From the NCBI RefSeq assembly GCF_019703545.1, contig NZ_AP018771.1, positions 1,178,001 to 1,242,000 on the forward strand: DNA of 64,000 bases, in the 5' to 3' direction. Position 1 is the first letter of the stretch, and each line of letters opens with the position of its first letter. The stretch is from Haemophilus influenzae. GTDB taxonomy: Bacteria > Pseudomonadota > Gammaproteobacteria > Enterobacterales > Pasteurellaceae. The translations under genes were made by a program, and so were the position numbers. The notes under the pieces were generated by a model. That model was given only the letters and a program-made list of their open reading frames with translations. It did no database searches and had not been told where the DNA came from. Shown here piece by piece: positions 26,810 to 36,472 of the stretch.

Positions 26810-27685
26810 TTATTTTCCTCGCTCAGCCATGAGAATTTGGATTTCATTTTCATTGATACCAACCATGGCTTCACCTAAATCTTCGGAGATTTGTGCTAGG
26901 ATTTGTGGATTTCGATAGTTAGTTACAGCTTTGACAATAGCGCTCGCACGTTTTATAGGATCTCCTGATTTAAAAATACCTGAACCAACAAAGACACCCT
27001 CTGCGCCAAGTTGCATCATCAAGGCCGCATCTGCTGGAGTTGCAATTCCTCCAGCTGCGAAGTTGACAACTGGCAATTTCCCATGCTTATGGACGTATTG
27101 AACCAATTCTACAGGAACTTGTAAATCTTTGGCCGCAACATAGAGCTCGTCCTCACGTAAATTTTGAATGCGACGAATTTCTTGACTCATCATGCGCATA
27201 TGGCGAACAGCTTGGACGATATCTCCTGTTCCTGGTTCTCCTTTTGTACGAATCATTGAAGCCCCTTCAGCGATACGACGCAAGGCCTCGCCCAAATCCT
27301 TGGCACCACATACAAAAGGTACTTGGAATTCTTTCTTGTCCACATGGAAACGGTTGTCAGCTGGAGAAAGCACTTCACTCTCATCGATATAGTCAATTTC
27401 AATAGCTTCCAAAATCTGAGCCTCAACGAAATGTCCAATTCTAACTTTTGCCATAACTGGAATGCTAACTGCTCCTTGGATTTCCTTGATCATCTTAGGA
27501 TCGCTCATTCGAGAGACGCCTCCAACAGCACGAATATCTGCAGGAATTCGTTCCAAAGCCATCACTGCAGCTGCACCAGCAGCTTCTGCAATGCGAGCTT
27601 GTTCAGGGTTTTGAACATCCATGATAACACCACCTTTGAGCATCTGTGCTAAGTTTTTATTTAGTTCATAACGATTTTCAGCCAT
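26810..27685 (-). CDS. pdxS: Pyridoxal 5'-phosphate synthase lyase subunit PdxS
   Basis: 291 residues, a (beta/alpha)8 barrel. The Schiff-base Lys80 lies in [10 protein letters not shown], Asp23 in GGVIMDVQ, and the phosphate loop in [12 protein letters not shown]. Twelve PdxS with twelve PdxT form the synthase. The protein reads almost like the Streptococcus pneumoniae enzyme as I recall it, from [12 protein letters not shown] to the end [12 protein letters not shown]. The codon mix also differs from neighbours (more CTC, GGC, GCC-type codons on the coding strand). The 468-bp upstream region to cmk contains no other gene. PdxST would give this strain vitamin B6 independence. Confidence 0.97.
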   Translation of the reverse strand: MAENRYELNKNLAQMLKGGVIMDVQNPEQARIAEAAGAAAVMALERIPADIRAVGGVSRMSDPKMIKEIQGAVSIPVMAKVRIGHFVEAQILEAIEIDYIDESEVLSPADNRFHVDKKEFQVPFVCGAKDLGEALRRIAEGASMIRTKGEPGTGDIVQAVRHMRMMSQEIRRIQNLREDELYVAAKDLQVPVELVQYVHKHGKLPVVNFAAGGIATPADAALMMQLGAEGVFVGSGIFKSGDPIKRASAIVKAVTNYRNPQILAQISEDLGEAMVGINENEIQILMAERGK

Positions 27686-28153
27686 TTCTTTGTCCTCATT
27701 ATTTGATTATTTGTATTGATAGCTACGTTTTTTATTGTAATGTAGAAAAGTCTTTAGAACAAGTTTGAAAAAATGCGTATATATTAAAAGGCATAATGTC
27801 TAGCGTGCTTAATTTCAGTTTTTTGTATAAACGAAGTGTAGAACGTCAGAAGGATTGTCCAATTTAATAATAGAAAAAAGAGCTACTTTAGCTGAAAGAA
27901 TTTCGTCCTTAAGTGCCACAATAGTTATTAAAAAAACCTTGAAATGTTTTTAAAAACCTTTTTCTATGTGGTTAGATTTTCTGAAATTTAAGAAAAAGCT
28001 TGAAAGGGAGTTTACTCTTTCCTAGAGCTTGTGAAATTAACTTTATTAGATAAGCCATACAAAACATGGAAGCTAGTAATAATCTCTAGGATGGTAATGA
28101 GGGGCAATTGTCTCTATAATGCGCAAAATTTTGAGAATGAAAGGATAATTTGT
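27686..28153. other. Intergenic region between pdxS and cmk
   Basis: 468 bp of very AT-rich DNA with no gene that I can support. The divergent promoters must be here. A good -10 box TATAAT for cmk is at 28115-28120. No uptake sequence and no clear repeat were seen. Its pdxS-proximal part was probably imported with pdxST. Confidence 0.6.
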
Positions 28154-28831
28154 ATGGGAATGATTATTACTGTTGATGGTCCTAGTGGTGCTGGGAAAGG
28201 GACGCTTTGTTATGCGTTGGCTGAAAAGTTGGGCTATGCATTGTTGGATAGTGGGGCGATTTATCGCGTTACTGCATTGGCAGCGTTGCAACGTAAAACT
28301 GATCTAACAAATGAAACAGATTTAGCAGAATTAGCACGTCATTTAGATATTCAATTTATTCCTCAAAATGGCGAGGTAAACATTTTGCTTGCAGGAATGG
28401 ATGTGAGCCGTTTAATTCGCACGCAAGAAGTGGCAGATGCTGCGTCAAAAGTAGCAGTCTTTCAAAAAGTGCGGTCAGCTTTATTACAACTTCAGCAAGA
28501 TTTTGCGAAAAATGATGGATTAATTGCGGACGGTAGAGATATGGGAACGGTTGTATTCCCAAATGCACAAGTAAAATTATTTTTAGATGCAAGTGCTGAA
28601 GAACGTGCAAAAAGACGCTATAAACAGTTGCAAAATAAAGGAATAAATGGTAACTTTGCACAGATTTTAGCCGAGATAAAAGAGCGTGATTTTCGTGATA
28701 GAAATCGTGAAGTTGCACCGCTAAAACCAGCAGATGATGCTTTATTATTGGATAGCACAACCTTGAGTATTGATGAAGTTATTGATCAGGCGTTAGCTTA
28801 TATTCAAGAAAAGGTATCAGTTTTGATTTAA
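28154..28831 (+). CDS. cmk: Cytidylate kinase
   Basis: 225 residues from ATG 28154, preceded by AAGGA at 28141-28145; an upstream in-frame start at 28031 adds unrelated residues and is rejected, and an ATG at 28160 is also possible. The P-loop GPSGAGKGT lies at about residues 9-17; [11 protein letters not shown] and the LID-like DRNREVAPL segment are typical. It phosphorylates CMP and dCMP. It precedes rpsA, the common bacterial order. An uptake sequence (28467-28475) shows that this gene belongs to the native chromosome, in contrast to pdxST next door. Rd carries two cmk genes (see findings). Confidence 0.95.
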   Translation: MGMIITVDGPSGAGKGTLCYALAEKLGYALLDSGAIYRVTALAALQRKTDLTNETDLAELARHLDIQFIPQNGEVNILLAGMDVSRLIRTQEVADAASKVAVFQKVRSALLQLQQDFAKNDGLIADGRDMGTVVFPNAQVKLFLDASAEERAKRRYKQLQNKGINGNFAQILAEIKERDFRDRNREVAPLKPADDALLLDSTTLSIDEVIDQALAYIQEKVSVLI

Positions 28832-28927
28832 CTGTTTGTTCAAGGAAGAATAAGCATTTATCCTCAACCCCGCATTTTATGGATTTTAATGTGGATGTTA
28901 TTAACTTAAATTAAGAAGATTATTTAT

Positions 28928-30577
28928 ATGTCAGAATCTTTTGCTCAACTTTTTGAAGAATCATTAAAAGTCCTTGAAACTCGTCAAGGTTCAATCGTTA
29001 GCGGTACTGTAGTAGCTATCCAAAAAGGCTTTGTGCTTGTTGATGCAGGTTTAAAATCTGAGTCTGCAATTCCAGTTGCTGAATTCTTAAATGCACAAGG
29101 CGAACTTGAAATCCAAGTTGGCGATACTGTAAATGTTGCATTAGATGCAGTTGAAGATGGTTTCGGCGAAACTAAACTTTCTCGTGAGAAAGCGGTTCGT
29201 CACGAATCTTGGATTGAATTAGAAAAAGCTTACGAAGAAAAAGCGACCGTTATCGGTTTAATCAACGGCAAAGTGAAAGGTGGCTTCACAGTTGAGTTAA
29301 ACGGTGTTCGTGCATTCTTACCAGGCTCTTTAGTTGATACTCGTCCAGCGCGTGAAGCAGATCACTTACTTGGCAAGGAATTAGAATTCAAAGTAATCAA
29401 ATTAGATCAAAAACGTAACAACGTTGTTGTTTCTCGTCGTGCAGTAATTGAATCTGAAAACAGCCAAGAACGTGAACAAGTATTAGAAAATCTTGTGGAA
29501 GGTTCAGAAGTTAAAGGTGTCGTTAAAAACTTAACTGAGTACGGTGCATTCGTTGATCTTGGTGGTGTTGATGGTTTATTACACATCACAGATATGGCTT
29601 GGAAACGTGTTAAACACCCAAGTGAAATCGTAAATGTTGGCGATGAAGTTACTGTTAAAGTATTAAAATTCGATAAAGATCGTACTCGTGTATCTTTAGG
29701 CTTAAAACAATTAGGTCAAGATCCATGGGCAGCAATTGCTGAAAATCATCCAGTAAACAGCAAATTAACAGGTAAAGTAACTAACTTAACTGACTATGGT
29801 TGTTTCGTTGAGATCTTAGATGGCGTTGAAGGTTTAGTTCACGTATCTGAAATGGATTGGACTAACAAAAATATCCACCCATCTAAAGTGGTTAGCTTAG
29901 GCGATACTGTAGAAGTAATGGTATTAGAAATTGATGAAGAACGTCGTCGTATTTCTTTAGGCTTAAAACAATGTAAAGCTAACCCATGGACTCAATTTGC
30001 TGAAACTCACAATAAAGGCGATAAAGTAACGGGTAAAATCAAGTCTATCACTGATTTCGGTATCTTCATCGGTCTTGAAGGTGGTATCGATGGTTTAGTT
30101 CACTTATCTGATATTTCTTGGAGTATTTCAGGCGAAGAAGCTGTTCGTCAATACAAAAAAGGTGACGAAGTGTCAGCTGTTGTATTAGCTGTTGATGCAG
30201 TAAAAGAACGTATCTCTTTAGGTATTAAACAACTTGAAGAAGATCCATTCAATAACTTTGTTGCAATCAACAAAAAAGGTGCGGTAGTATCTGCAACTGT
30301 TGTTGAAGCAGATGCTAAAGGTGCTAAAGTTGAATTAGCAGGTGGTGTTGAAGGTTATATCCGTTCTGCTGATTTAACAAGTGAAGTAGCTGTTGGCGAT
30401 GTGGTTGAAGCGAAATACACTGGAGTAGATCGTAAATCTCGCATTGTTCACTTATCAGTGAAAGCAAAAGATCAAGCTGAAGAAGCTGCGGCAGTTGCAA
30501 GTGTAAATAACAAACAAGAAGATATTGTTATTCCAAATGCAATGGCTGAAGCATTTAAAGCAGCTAAAGGTGAATAA
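28928..30577 (+). CDS. rpsA: 30S ribosomal protein S1
   Basis: 549 residues with six S1/OB repeats. The first two bind the ribosome; the last four bind mRNA, each with a pattern such as [24 protein letters not shown]. It brings structured mRNAs to the 30S subunit. Codon choice is strongly optimised (for example GGT, CGT, AAA), in keeping with very high expression, and no uptake sequence interrupts it. The 96-bp leader is AT-rich with no strong Shine-Dalgarno, as usual for autoregulated rpsA. A strong terminator follows, so ihfB is probably transcribed mainly from its own promoter. Confidence 0.98.
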   Translation: MSESFAQLFEESLKVLETRQGSIVSGTVVAIQKGFVLVDAGLKSESAIPVAEFLNAQGELEIQVGDTVNVALDAVEDGFGETKLSREKAVRHESWIELEKAYEEKATVIGLINGKVKGGFTVELNGVRAFLPGSLVDTRPAREADHLLGKELEFKVIKLDQKRNNVVVSRRAVIESENSQEREQVLENLVEGSEVKGVVKNLTEYGAFVDLGGVDGLLHITDMAWKRVKHPSEIVNVGDEVTVKVLKFDKDRTRVSLGLKQLGQDPWAAIAENHPVNSKLTGKVTNLTDYGCFVEILDGVEGLVHVSEMDWTNKNIHPSKVVSLGDTVEVMVLEIDEERRRISLGLKQCKANPWTQFAETHNKGDKVTGKIKSITDFGIFIGLEGGIDGLVHLSDISWSISGEEAVRQYKKGDEVSAVVLAVDAVKERISLGIKQLEEDPFNNFVAINKKGAVVSATVVEADAKGAKVELAGGVEGYIRSADLTSEVAVGDVVEAKYTGVDRKSRIVHLSVKAKDQAEEAAAVASVNNKQEDIVIPNAMAEAFKAAKGE

Positions 30578-30588
30578 TTAATTCACGT

Positions 30589-30622
30589 AATAAGGCTGGG
30601 CTGATGTCCAGCCTTATTTGTT
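30589..30622 (+). terminator. Intrinsic terminator after rpsA
   Basis: aataaggctgg (30589-30599) pairs with ccagccttatt (30608-30618), an 11-bp stem with an 8-base loop and T-rich tail. Confidence 0.88.
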
Positions 30623-30699
30623 AGGAGTTATTGCTAATATATTTGTGTAATTTATTATCAATAGATCTTAATTTAAATAATATTAAGGAAGTATAGAGG

Positions 30700-30984
30700 A
30701 TGACTAAGTCAGAACTTATGGAAAAATTGTCAGCAAAACAGCCAACTTTATCTGCAAAAGAAATTGAAAATATGGTAAAAGATATTTTAGAGTTTATTTC
30801 TCAATCTCTTGAAAATGGTGATCGTGTTGAAGTTCGAGGTTTTGGTAGCTTTTCTTTACATCATCGGCAACCACGTTTGGGAAGAAATCCGAAAACAGGC
30901 GATTCAGTAAACTTATCAGCTAAGTCTGTTCCATATTTTAAAGCGGGTAAAGAATTAAAAGCTCGAGTGGATGTTCAGGCTTAA
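30700..30984 (+). CDS. ihfB: Integration host factor beta subunit
   Basis: 94 residues, HU/IHF fold. The beta-ribbon arm carries GRNPKTGD with the DNA-intercalating proline, after [12 protein letters not shown]. With IhfA it bends DNA at specific sites in replication, recombination and transcription. Gene order rpsA-ihfB-lapA-lapB-pyrF-yciH is the same as in E. coli. AAGGAAG precedes the ATG. Confidence 0.97.
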   Translation: MTKSELMEKLSAKQPTLSAKEIENMVKDILEFISQSLENGDRVEVRGFGSFSLHHRQPRLGRNPKTGDSVNLSAKSVPYFKAGKELKARVDVQA

Positions 30985-31058
30985 TTGATTAAAATTTAAT
31001 TAAAATATTTTTGATTAAAAAGTTTATTTTGGGTTACAAATATTTTAAAGGAAATGAA

Positions 31059-31352
31059 ATGATTAAATATATTTTAGGTATTGTGATCTTTATTGCTATT
31101 GTGTTAGTTGCAATTACCATTGGTGCGAATAATGATCAGATTATTACATTTAATTATATTGTGGCAGAAAGTCAGTTTCAGCTTTCAAGCCTCGTTGCTA
31201 TTTTATTTGGGTTAGGTTTAATTCTTGGTTGGCTAATTACTGCTTTTTTCTATATTAAGTTAAAATTAAAAAATATGGCACTAGCTCGTCAAGTGAAACG
31301 TCAGACTTTACAAATCAATGAATTGACGACTACGCGCGATAAGGTCGTTTAA
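31059..31352 (+). CDS. lapA: Lipopolysaccharide assembly protein A
   Basis: 97 residues from ATG 31059, which follows AAAGGAAATG; an earlier in-frame start at 31011 would add 16 residues with a poorer ribosome site. Two transmembrane helices (about 3-22 and 43-63) and a C-terminal coiled segment define the DUF1049 family. LapA works with LapB (YciM) in the inner membrane to control LpxC turnover and LPS assembly. Its stop overlaps the lapB start by one base (TAATG), giving translational coupling. Confidence 0.9.
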   Translation: MIKYILGIVIFIAIVLVAITIGANNDQIITFNYIVAESQFQLSSLVAILFGLGLILGWLITAFFYIKLKLKNMALARQVKRQTLQINELTTTRDKVV

Positions 31353-32542
31353 TGATAGAATTACTCTTTCTATTATTGCCTATTGCTGCTGCCTATGGTT
31401 GGTATATGGGGCGGCGTAGTGCGAAGAAAGATCAAGATGACATAAGTAATAAACTCTCCCGAGATTATGTTACGGGAGTGAATTTTTTACTTTCCAATCA
31501 AACTGATAAAGCTGTAGATTTGTTTTTAGATATGTTGCAAAAGCAAGAAATCGAAAATGAAATCGAAAGTCACTCCCAATTTGAAGCAGAACTTACACTT
31601 GGCAATCTGTTTCGTTCTCGAGGCGAAGTTGATCGCGCATTGCGCATTCATCAAGCTTTAGATCTTAGTCCTAATTATACTTTTGAACAAAAATTACTTG
31701 CAAAACAACAGCTTGCTCGAGATTTTATGGTGGTTGGTTTTTTTGACCGAGCTGAGAATCTTTATATTTTACTAGTAGATGAACCTGAGTTTGCAGAAAA
31801 TGCTTTACAGCAACTTTTAGTGATTTATCAAAAGACAAAAGAATGGAAAAAAGCAGTCAATATTGCTGAAAAACTCGCTAAAATAAAGCCACAAGAGAAT
31901 AATATTGAACTTGCGCAATGTTATTGTGAATATTCACAAAGTTTAGAGCCTGAAAGTGCGGTTGAAAAACGCAGTGTTTTACAAAAGGCTTTGTCGGTTT
32001 CTCCGACTTGTGTTCGCGCTTCTTTATTGCTTGCAAATTTAGCAATGCTTGACGGTCAATATCAACAAGCAGTAAAAATATTAGAAAATGTTTTGGAGCA
32101 AAATCCAGATTATACGGGTGAAATTTTGTTACCTTTAAAACATTGTTACGAAGAATTAAATCAGTTAGATAATTTTGAGTTATTTCTAATTCGTGCAGGT
32201 CAAATTATTAATAATGATGAAGTAGAGCTAGCTTTGGTTAAATTAATTGAAGAAAAAGATGGCAAATCTGCTGCTCAAGCTAAGCTTTATCAGCAACTCA
32301 CGAAAAAGCCAAGTACTTTAATTTTCCATCGTTTTATGCAATATCAAATTGATGATGCAGAAGAGGGACGGGGAAAAGAAAGCTTAATTTTATTACATAA
32401 AATGGTTGGCGAAAGGATTAAGCAAACATCGCCTTATCGTTGTACAAATTGTGGTTATCAAATTCATAAGCTATTATGGAATTGCCCATCTTGCCGTCAA
32501 TGGGAAAGTATTAAACCAGTTTCAAATCAAGAACATAATTAA
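31352..32542 (+). CDS. lapB: Lipopolysaccharide assembly protein B (YciM)
   Basis: 396 residues. An N-terminal membrane helix (1-18) is followed by TPR repeats (about 35-350) and a C-terminal rubredoxin-like zinc domain with two Cys pairs, YRCTNCGY and NCPSCRQW. LapB recruits the FtsH protease to LpxC and coordinates lipid A and phospholipid synthesis. Coupled to lapA by an overlapping stop/start. An uptake sequence is at 31954-31962 in the TPR region. Confidence 0.95.
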   Translation: MIELLFLLLPIAAAYGWYMGRRSAKKDQDDISNKLSRDYVTGVNFLLSNQTDKAVDLFLDMLQKQEIENEIESHSQFEAELTLGNLFRSRGEVDRALRIHQALDLSPNYTFEQKLLAKQQLARDFMVVGFFDRAENLYILLVDEPEFAENALQQLLVIYQKTKEWKKAVNIAEKLAKIKPQENNIELAQCYCEYSQSLEPESAVEKRSVLQKALSVSPTCVRASLLLANLAMLDGQYQQAVKILENVLEQNPDYTGEILLPLKHCYEELNQLDNFELFLIRAGQIINNDEVELALVKLIEEKDGKSAAQAKLYQQLTKKPSTLIFHRFMQYQIDDAEEGRGKESLILLHKMVGERIKQTSPYRCTNCGYQIHKLLWNCPSCRQWESIKPVSNQEHN

Positions 32543-32565
32543 TTGACACTCAGTGAGGTAACATT

Positions 32566-33258
32566 ATGACAAGTAAAATTATTGTGGCATTGGATTTCGA
32601 GAAAGAAGCAGAGGCTCTTGCTTTAGTTGATCAAATTGATCCAAGTTTGTGTCGATTAAAAGTGGGTAAAGAAATGTTTACTACACTTGGTATTAATTTT
32701 GTAAAACAATTACATCAACGTAATTTTGATGTTTTTTTGGATCTGAAATATCACGATATTCCAAATACGGTAGCAAGAGCAGTTCGTTCTGCTGCTGATT
32801 TAGGCGTATGGATGGTGGATTTACACGCAAGTGGTGGCTTGCGTATGATGGAAGAAGCGAAGAAAATTCTTGAACCTTATGGGAAAGATGCGCCATTGCT
32901 TATTGCTGTGACGGTATTAACCAGTATGGAAGACTTGGATTTATTACAAATTGGGATTAATGCATCGCCAATGGAACAAGTTTTACGCTTAGCTCATTTA
33001 ACCCAACGGGCGGGTTTAGATGGTGTAGTCTGTTCCCCTCAAGAAGTTGAAATTTTACGTAACGCTTGTGGAGAAGACTTTAAATTAGTGACCCCAGGGA
33101 TTCGTCCAATAGGAACTGATTTTGGCGATCAAAGACGTGTGATGACGCCTACTGCAGCAATTCGTGCAGGTTCAGATTATTTAGTTATTGGACGCCCAAT
33201 AACTCAAGCGGATAATCCTGCGGAGGTTCTCCGTTCTATTAATGTATCTATTGGGTAA
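32566..33258 (+). CDS. pyrF: Orotidine 5'-phosphate decarboxylase
   Basis: 230 residues, TIM barrel. The catalytic Lys/Asp tetrad is in [14 protein letters not shown] and the phosphate-binding end in [12 protein letters not shown]. It removes CO2 from OMP to give UMP, the last step of de novo pyrimidine synthesis. It is 23 bp after lapB and 6 bp before yciH, part of the same transcript, and shares a pyrimidine theme with upp-uraA nearby. Confidence 0.97.
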   Translation: MTSKIIVALDFEKEAEALALVDQIDPSLCRLKVGKEMFTTLGINFVKQLHQRNFDVFLDLKYHDIPNTVARAVRSAADLGVWMVDLHASGGLRMMEEAKKILEPYGKDAPLLIAVTVLTSMEDLDLLQIGINASPMEQVLRLAHLTQRAGLDGVVCSPQEVEILRNACGEDFKLVTPGIRPIGTDFGDQRRVMTPTAAIRAGSDYLVIGRPITQADNPAEVLRSINVSIG

Positions 33259-33264
33259 TCATAA

Positions 33265-33585
33265 ATGTCAGATTCTGTTTTAGTGTATTCAACAGATGTG
33301 GGTCGAATTAAAGAGGAAAAGGCTTCTGTAGTTCGCCCAAAAGGAGACGGTGTTGTACGTATCCAAAAACAAACGAGTGGTAGAAAAGGTGCTGGCGTAT
33401 CAGTTATAACTGGTTTAGATTTATCTGATGAGGAATTGAAAAAATTAGCGGCTGAATTAAAAAAACGTTGTGGATGTGGTGGAGCAGTTAAAAATGGTAT
33501 TATTGAAATTCAAGGGGAAAAACGAGATTTGCTCAAGCAATTATTAGAGCAAAAAGGGTTTAAAGTTAAATTATCAGGTGGATGA
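33265..33585 (+). CDS. yciH: SUI1/eIF1-family translation factor YciH
   Basis: 106 residues. The SUI1 domain covers about 30-106, including GLDLSDEELKKLAAELKKRCG and EIQGEKRDLLKQLLEQKGFKVKLSGG. E. coli YciH can act at initiation like eIF1 or IF3, but its role in vivo is uncertain. The last gene of the cmk/rpsA-side operon, closed by a terminator shared with hda. Confidence 0.95.
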   Translation: MSDSVLVYSTDVGRIKEEKASVVRPKGDGVVRIQKQTSGRKGAGVSVITGLDLSDEELKKLAAELKKRCGCGGAVKNGIIEIQGEKRDLLKQLLEQKGFKVKLSGG

Positions 33586-33587
33586 TT

Positions 33588-33612
33588 AAAAAGGCGCATT
33601 AGTGCCTTTTTT
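33588..33612. terminator. Convergent terminator between yciH and hda
   Basis: aaaaaggc (33588-33595) pairs with gcctttttt beginning at 33604, with an 8-base loop. U-runs form on both strands, so it can serve both genes. Confidence 0.85.
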
Positions 33613-33613
33613 G

Positions 33614-34309
33614 TTAGAGATTCAAAATTTTTTTGACGAAAGGAATCGTAAGATTTCGTTGAGCTTGTAATGATGCTTTATCTAGTAGATCAAGTGCTTT
33701 AAATAGAGTATGCATATCTCGTGCTAGTCGTGTAATTAAAAAATTTGCAGTTTCGTCAGATAATTGGAATCCTCGTTGGTAAGCTGAGAGTTGTAGTACT
33801 TTGATTTTTTGTTCGTCTGTTAATGAATTTAATTGATAAATTTCCCCCCAAGTTAAGCGAGAGTTTAAATCAGGCAATTTGACAGAAAGTGCGGAAGGCG
33901 ATTTATCTGCACTAATTAGTAAAAGCGTTTTCCCACTTGCTTTAATTTGATTAAACAGATCAAAAATAGCTAATTCCCATTCATCATTTCCGATTACACT
34001 TTGTAAATCATCTAAGCATACTAATTCTTGTTGCTCTAAATTTTCAAGAACTGCGGTAGAAAAATATTGAGATTTGCTAAGGGGTACATAAATAGCAGTA
34101 CGTTGATTGATTAAATATTCGTTACTGAATGCTCTAAGTAAATGGGTTTTACCAGAGCCTTTATCTCCCCAAATGTAGAAAAACGGTTGTTTTAAATCAG
34201 ATGAATTTTTGCGTAAAGAATCGAGCAATAAAAGATTATTATCGCCGTAAAAGTTCTCTAATGTAGCATCATCAATTTGATGAATAGGTAAGGGAAGTTG
34301 CTTATTCAA
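33614..34309 (-). CDS. hda: DnaA regulatory inactivator Hda
   Basis: 231 residues, AAA+ protein homologous to DnaA domain III. The N-terminal NKQLPLPI is a sliding-clamp binding motif, followed by the Walker A loop WGDKGSGKTHLL (about 47-58) and Walker B LVCLDDLQ. Hda with the DNA-loaded clamp stimulates ATP hydrolysis by DnaA (RIDA), which stops re-initiation. Often annotated simply as a DnaA homologue. In E. coli hda follows uraA; here it lies 65 bp downstream of uraA on the same strand, so upp-uraA-hda is conserved. Confidence 0.93.
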   Translation of the reverse strand: MNKQLPLPIHQIDDATLENFYGDNNLLLLDSLRKNSSDLKQPFFYIWGDKGSGKTHLLRAFSNEYLINQRTAIYVPLSKSQYFSTAVLENLEQQELVCLDDLQSVIGNDEWELAIFDLFNQIKASGKTLLLISADKSPSALSVKLPDLNSRLTWGEIYQLNSLTDEQKIKVLQLSAYQRGFQLSDETANFLITRLARDMHTLFKALDLLDKASLQAQRNLTIPFVKKILNL

Positions 34310-34374
34310 ATGTTTATGTAGTACAGATTAAGTAAGAAAGGGCTAAATGATAATTTAACCCTTTGAAATGGGGC

Positions 34375-35619
34375 TTATTCTACTTCATTTTTTGCTTTCG
34401 GTAAAACAAGGTTTAAGATGATAGCAACAATCGCGCACAAGCTGATACCTTTTAGTGATACGTTACCCACATCTACAAACATATTGCCGATACCAAATGT
34501 CATTACGACAGAAATAATACAAAGATTACGAGCTTCGGTAACATCAACTTTTCCGCGAATTAAGGTATTCATGCCCACAACTGCGATTGAACCGAAAACA
34601 AGCATCATAATTCCACCCATTACAATCGTTGGAATGGTTGATAGGAATGCGCCTACTTTTCCACAGAATGAAATTGCAATAGCCCAAACTGCAGCCCAAG
34701 TCATAATATTTGGGTTAAAGTTGCGTGTTAGCATCACAGCACCAGTAACTTCCGCATAAGTCGTATTAGGCGGACCACCAACTAAAGAGGCAGCAGCGGT
34801 AGCGACGCCATCGCCTAATAAAGTGCGGTGTAATCCTGGTTTTTTTAGAAAATCTTTACCTGTTACCGAGCTAATCGCCATAATACCGCCAACGTGTTCT
34901 ACGGCGGGGGCAATAGCAATTGGTAACATATAAAGAATGGCTTCTAGGTTAAATTCAGGTGTCGTTAATTTGGGCAAACTGAACCAAGGCGCATCAATCA
35001 CTGGTTGGAAATTAATTAAACCCAGAAATAAACACAAAATATAGCCTGCGGTAATACCGAACATTATTGGAATAAGTTTCATCAATCCTTTGGCAAATAC
35101 TGCCACAGATAAAGTGGTAAGAAGTGTTACCATTGAAACTAATATAGCGTCGTTATAAGCATAAGCACTGTTTTTGCCTAAGGACATATCCACAGCAATA
35201 GGTGCAAGCCCCATGCCAATGATAATAATTACTGGCCCAACAACCACTGGTGGGAAAAAACGTTGTAATGCTTCTGCTCCCCGTAATTTTACTAAAGTGC
35301 TCAAGGCGAAATAAACAAGACCAGTGAACGCTAAACCGCCCATCGTAGTCGCAATTCCCCAAGTTTGTACGCCATATTGAATGGGCGCGATAAAGGCAAA
35401 AGATGATGCCAAGAAAATAGGCACTTGTTTGCCTGTGCAAAATTGGAAGAGTAGGGTGCCAACGCCTGCCGTTAATAATGCCGTATTGGAATCAAGTCCT
35501 GTAATTAATGGCACGAGTACTAGCGCACCAAATGCAACAAAAAGCATTTGTAGGCCAACGAAAGATTGTTTTAATTTGCTTTGATTTTCCGCTAGGGAAG
35601 GAGGGATTTGGTTTGTCAT
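34375..35619 (-). CDS. uraA: Uracil permease
   Basis: 414 residues, NCS2 (nucleobase-cation symporter) family with about 14 membrane helices. Key features are [11 protein letters not shown] (with the substrate-binding Glu) and the conserved [14 protein letters not shown] run. It imports uracil with protons, feeding Upp encoded just upstream. An uptake sequence lies within (34821-34829). The gap to upp holds a strong terminator, so uraA expression may depend on partial readthrough. Confidence 0.95.
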   Translation of the reverse strand: MTNQIPPSLAENQSKLKQSFVGLQMLFVAFGALVLVPLITGLDSNTALLTAGVGTLLFQFCTGKQVPIFLASSFAFIAPIQYGVQTWGIATTMGGLAFTGLVYFALSTLVKLRGAEALQRFFPPVVVGPVIIIIGMGLAPIAVDMSLGKNSAYAYNDAILVSMVTLLTTLSVAVFAKGLMKLIPIMFGITAGYILCLFLGLINFQPVIDAPWFSLPKLTTPEFNLEAILYMLPIAIAPAVEHVGGIMAISSVTGKDFLKKPGLHRTLLGDGVATAAASLVGGPPNTTYAEVTGAVMLTRNFNPNIMTWAAVWAIAISFCGKVGAFLSTIPTIVMGGIMMLVFGSIAVVGMNTLIRGKVDVTEARNLCIISVVMTFGIGNMFVDVGNVSLKGISLCAIVAIILNLVLPKAKNEVE

Positions 35620-35679
35620 TTAGTTTCAACTCTCTGTTTGAATTAACTTAAAAGTGCGGTCAGTTTTTCTTGTGTTTCA

Positions 35680-35715
35680 CGCACGGAAAAAAGACGGCTT
35701 AAATGCCGTCTTGTT
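35680..35715 (-). terminator. Hairpin with U-run between upp and uraA
   Basis: On the minus strand aagacggc, a 6-base loop (atttaa) and gccgtctt are followed by a run of T (plus-strand arms 35691-35698 and 35705-35712). It is a textbook terminator directly after upp. A lone uptake sequence lies nearby (35652-35660). Confidence 0.8.
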
Positions 35716-35722
35716 TTGGGGA

Positions 35723-36349
35723 TTATTTTGTCCCAAAAATTTTATCGCCCGCGTCACCAAGACCGGGAATAATGTAACCTTGTTCATTTAAATGGCTATC
35801 AATAGAAGCACAGTAAAGTTCAATGTCAGGGTGTGCAGCCTCAAGAGCTTTAATTCCTTCTGGTGCAGCGACTAATACTAATACTTTGATATGTTTACAA
35901 CCTTTTGCTTTTAAAAGATCAAGGGTGGCAATCATAGAACCGCCCGTTGCAAGCATAGGATCGACAACAATTGAAAGTCGCTCTTCTAAATCGCTAGCTA
36001 ATTTTTGGAAGTAAGGAACTGGTTCAAGGGTTTCTTCATTACGGTAGATCCCCACTACACTGATGCGTGCGCTTGGTACGTGTTCAAGTACACCATCCAT
36101 CATTCCTAAACCTGCACGTAAAATTGGTACAACCGTTACTTTTTTACCTTTAATTCGATCGATTTCTACTGGCCCATTCCAACCGTTGATCGTTACTTTT
36201 TCAGTTTCTAAATCAGAGGTTGCTTCATAGGTTAATAGGCTACCGATTTCTGTTGCAAGTTCACGGAATTTTTTTGTATCAATCTCAGCTTCACGCATCA
36301 CACCTAGTTTGTGTTTTACAAGTGGGTGTTTGACTTCAACCAGTTTCAT
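35723..36349 (-). CDS. upp: Uracil phosphoribosyltransferase
   Basis: 208 residues from the ATG at 36347-36349, which follows AAAAGGAGAG; the reading can be extended upstream by 13 residues without support. The PRPP loop [11 protein letters not shown] and the uracil-binding end [11 protein letters not shown] are clear. It makes UMP from uracil and PRPP. Operon with uraA, with a terminator-like hairpin between. Confidence 0.97.
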   Translation of the reverse strand: MKLVEVKHPLVKHKLGVMREAEIDTKKFRELATEIGSLLTYEATSDLETEKVTINGWNGPVEIDRIKGKKVTVVPILRAGLGMMDGVLEHVPSARISVVGIYRNEETLEPVPYFQKLASDLEERLSIVVDPMLATGGSMIATLDLLKAKGCKHIKVLVLVAAPEGIKALEAAHPDIELYCASIDSHLNEQGYIIPGLGDAGDKIFGTK

Positions 36350-36472
36350 TTTTACTCTCCTTTTGGCTCTTAAAAAACAAATTGACAAATTCTAGATTAA
36401 AAAAATACAAAATGGTAGAGGTTTATAAAAATATTCTGACTTGAAACGGGAGTTTTCAATACAATATTGTCT

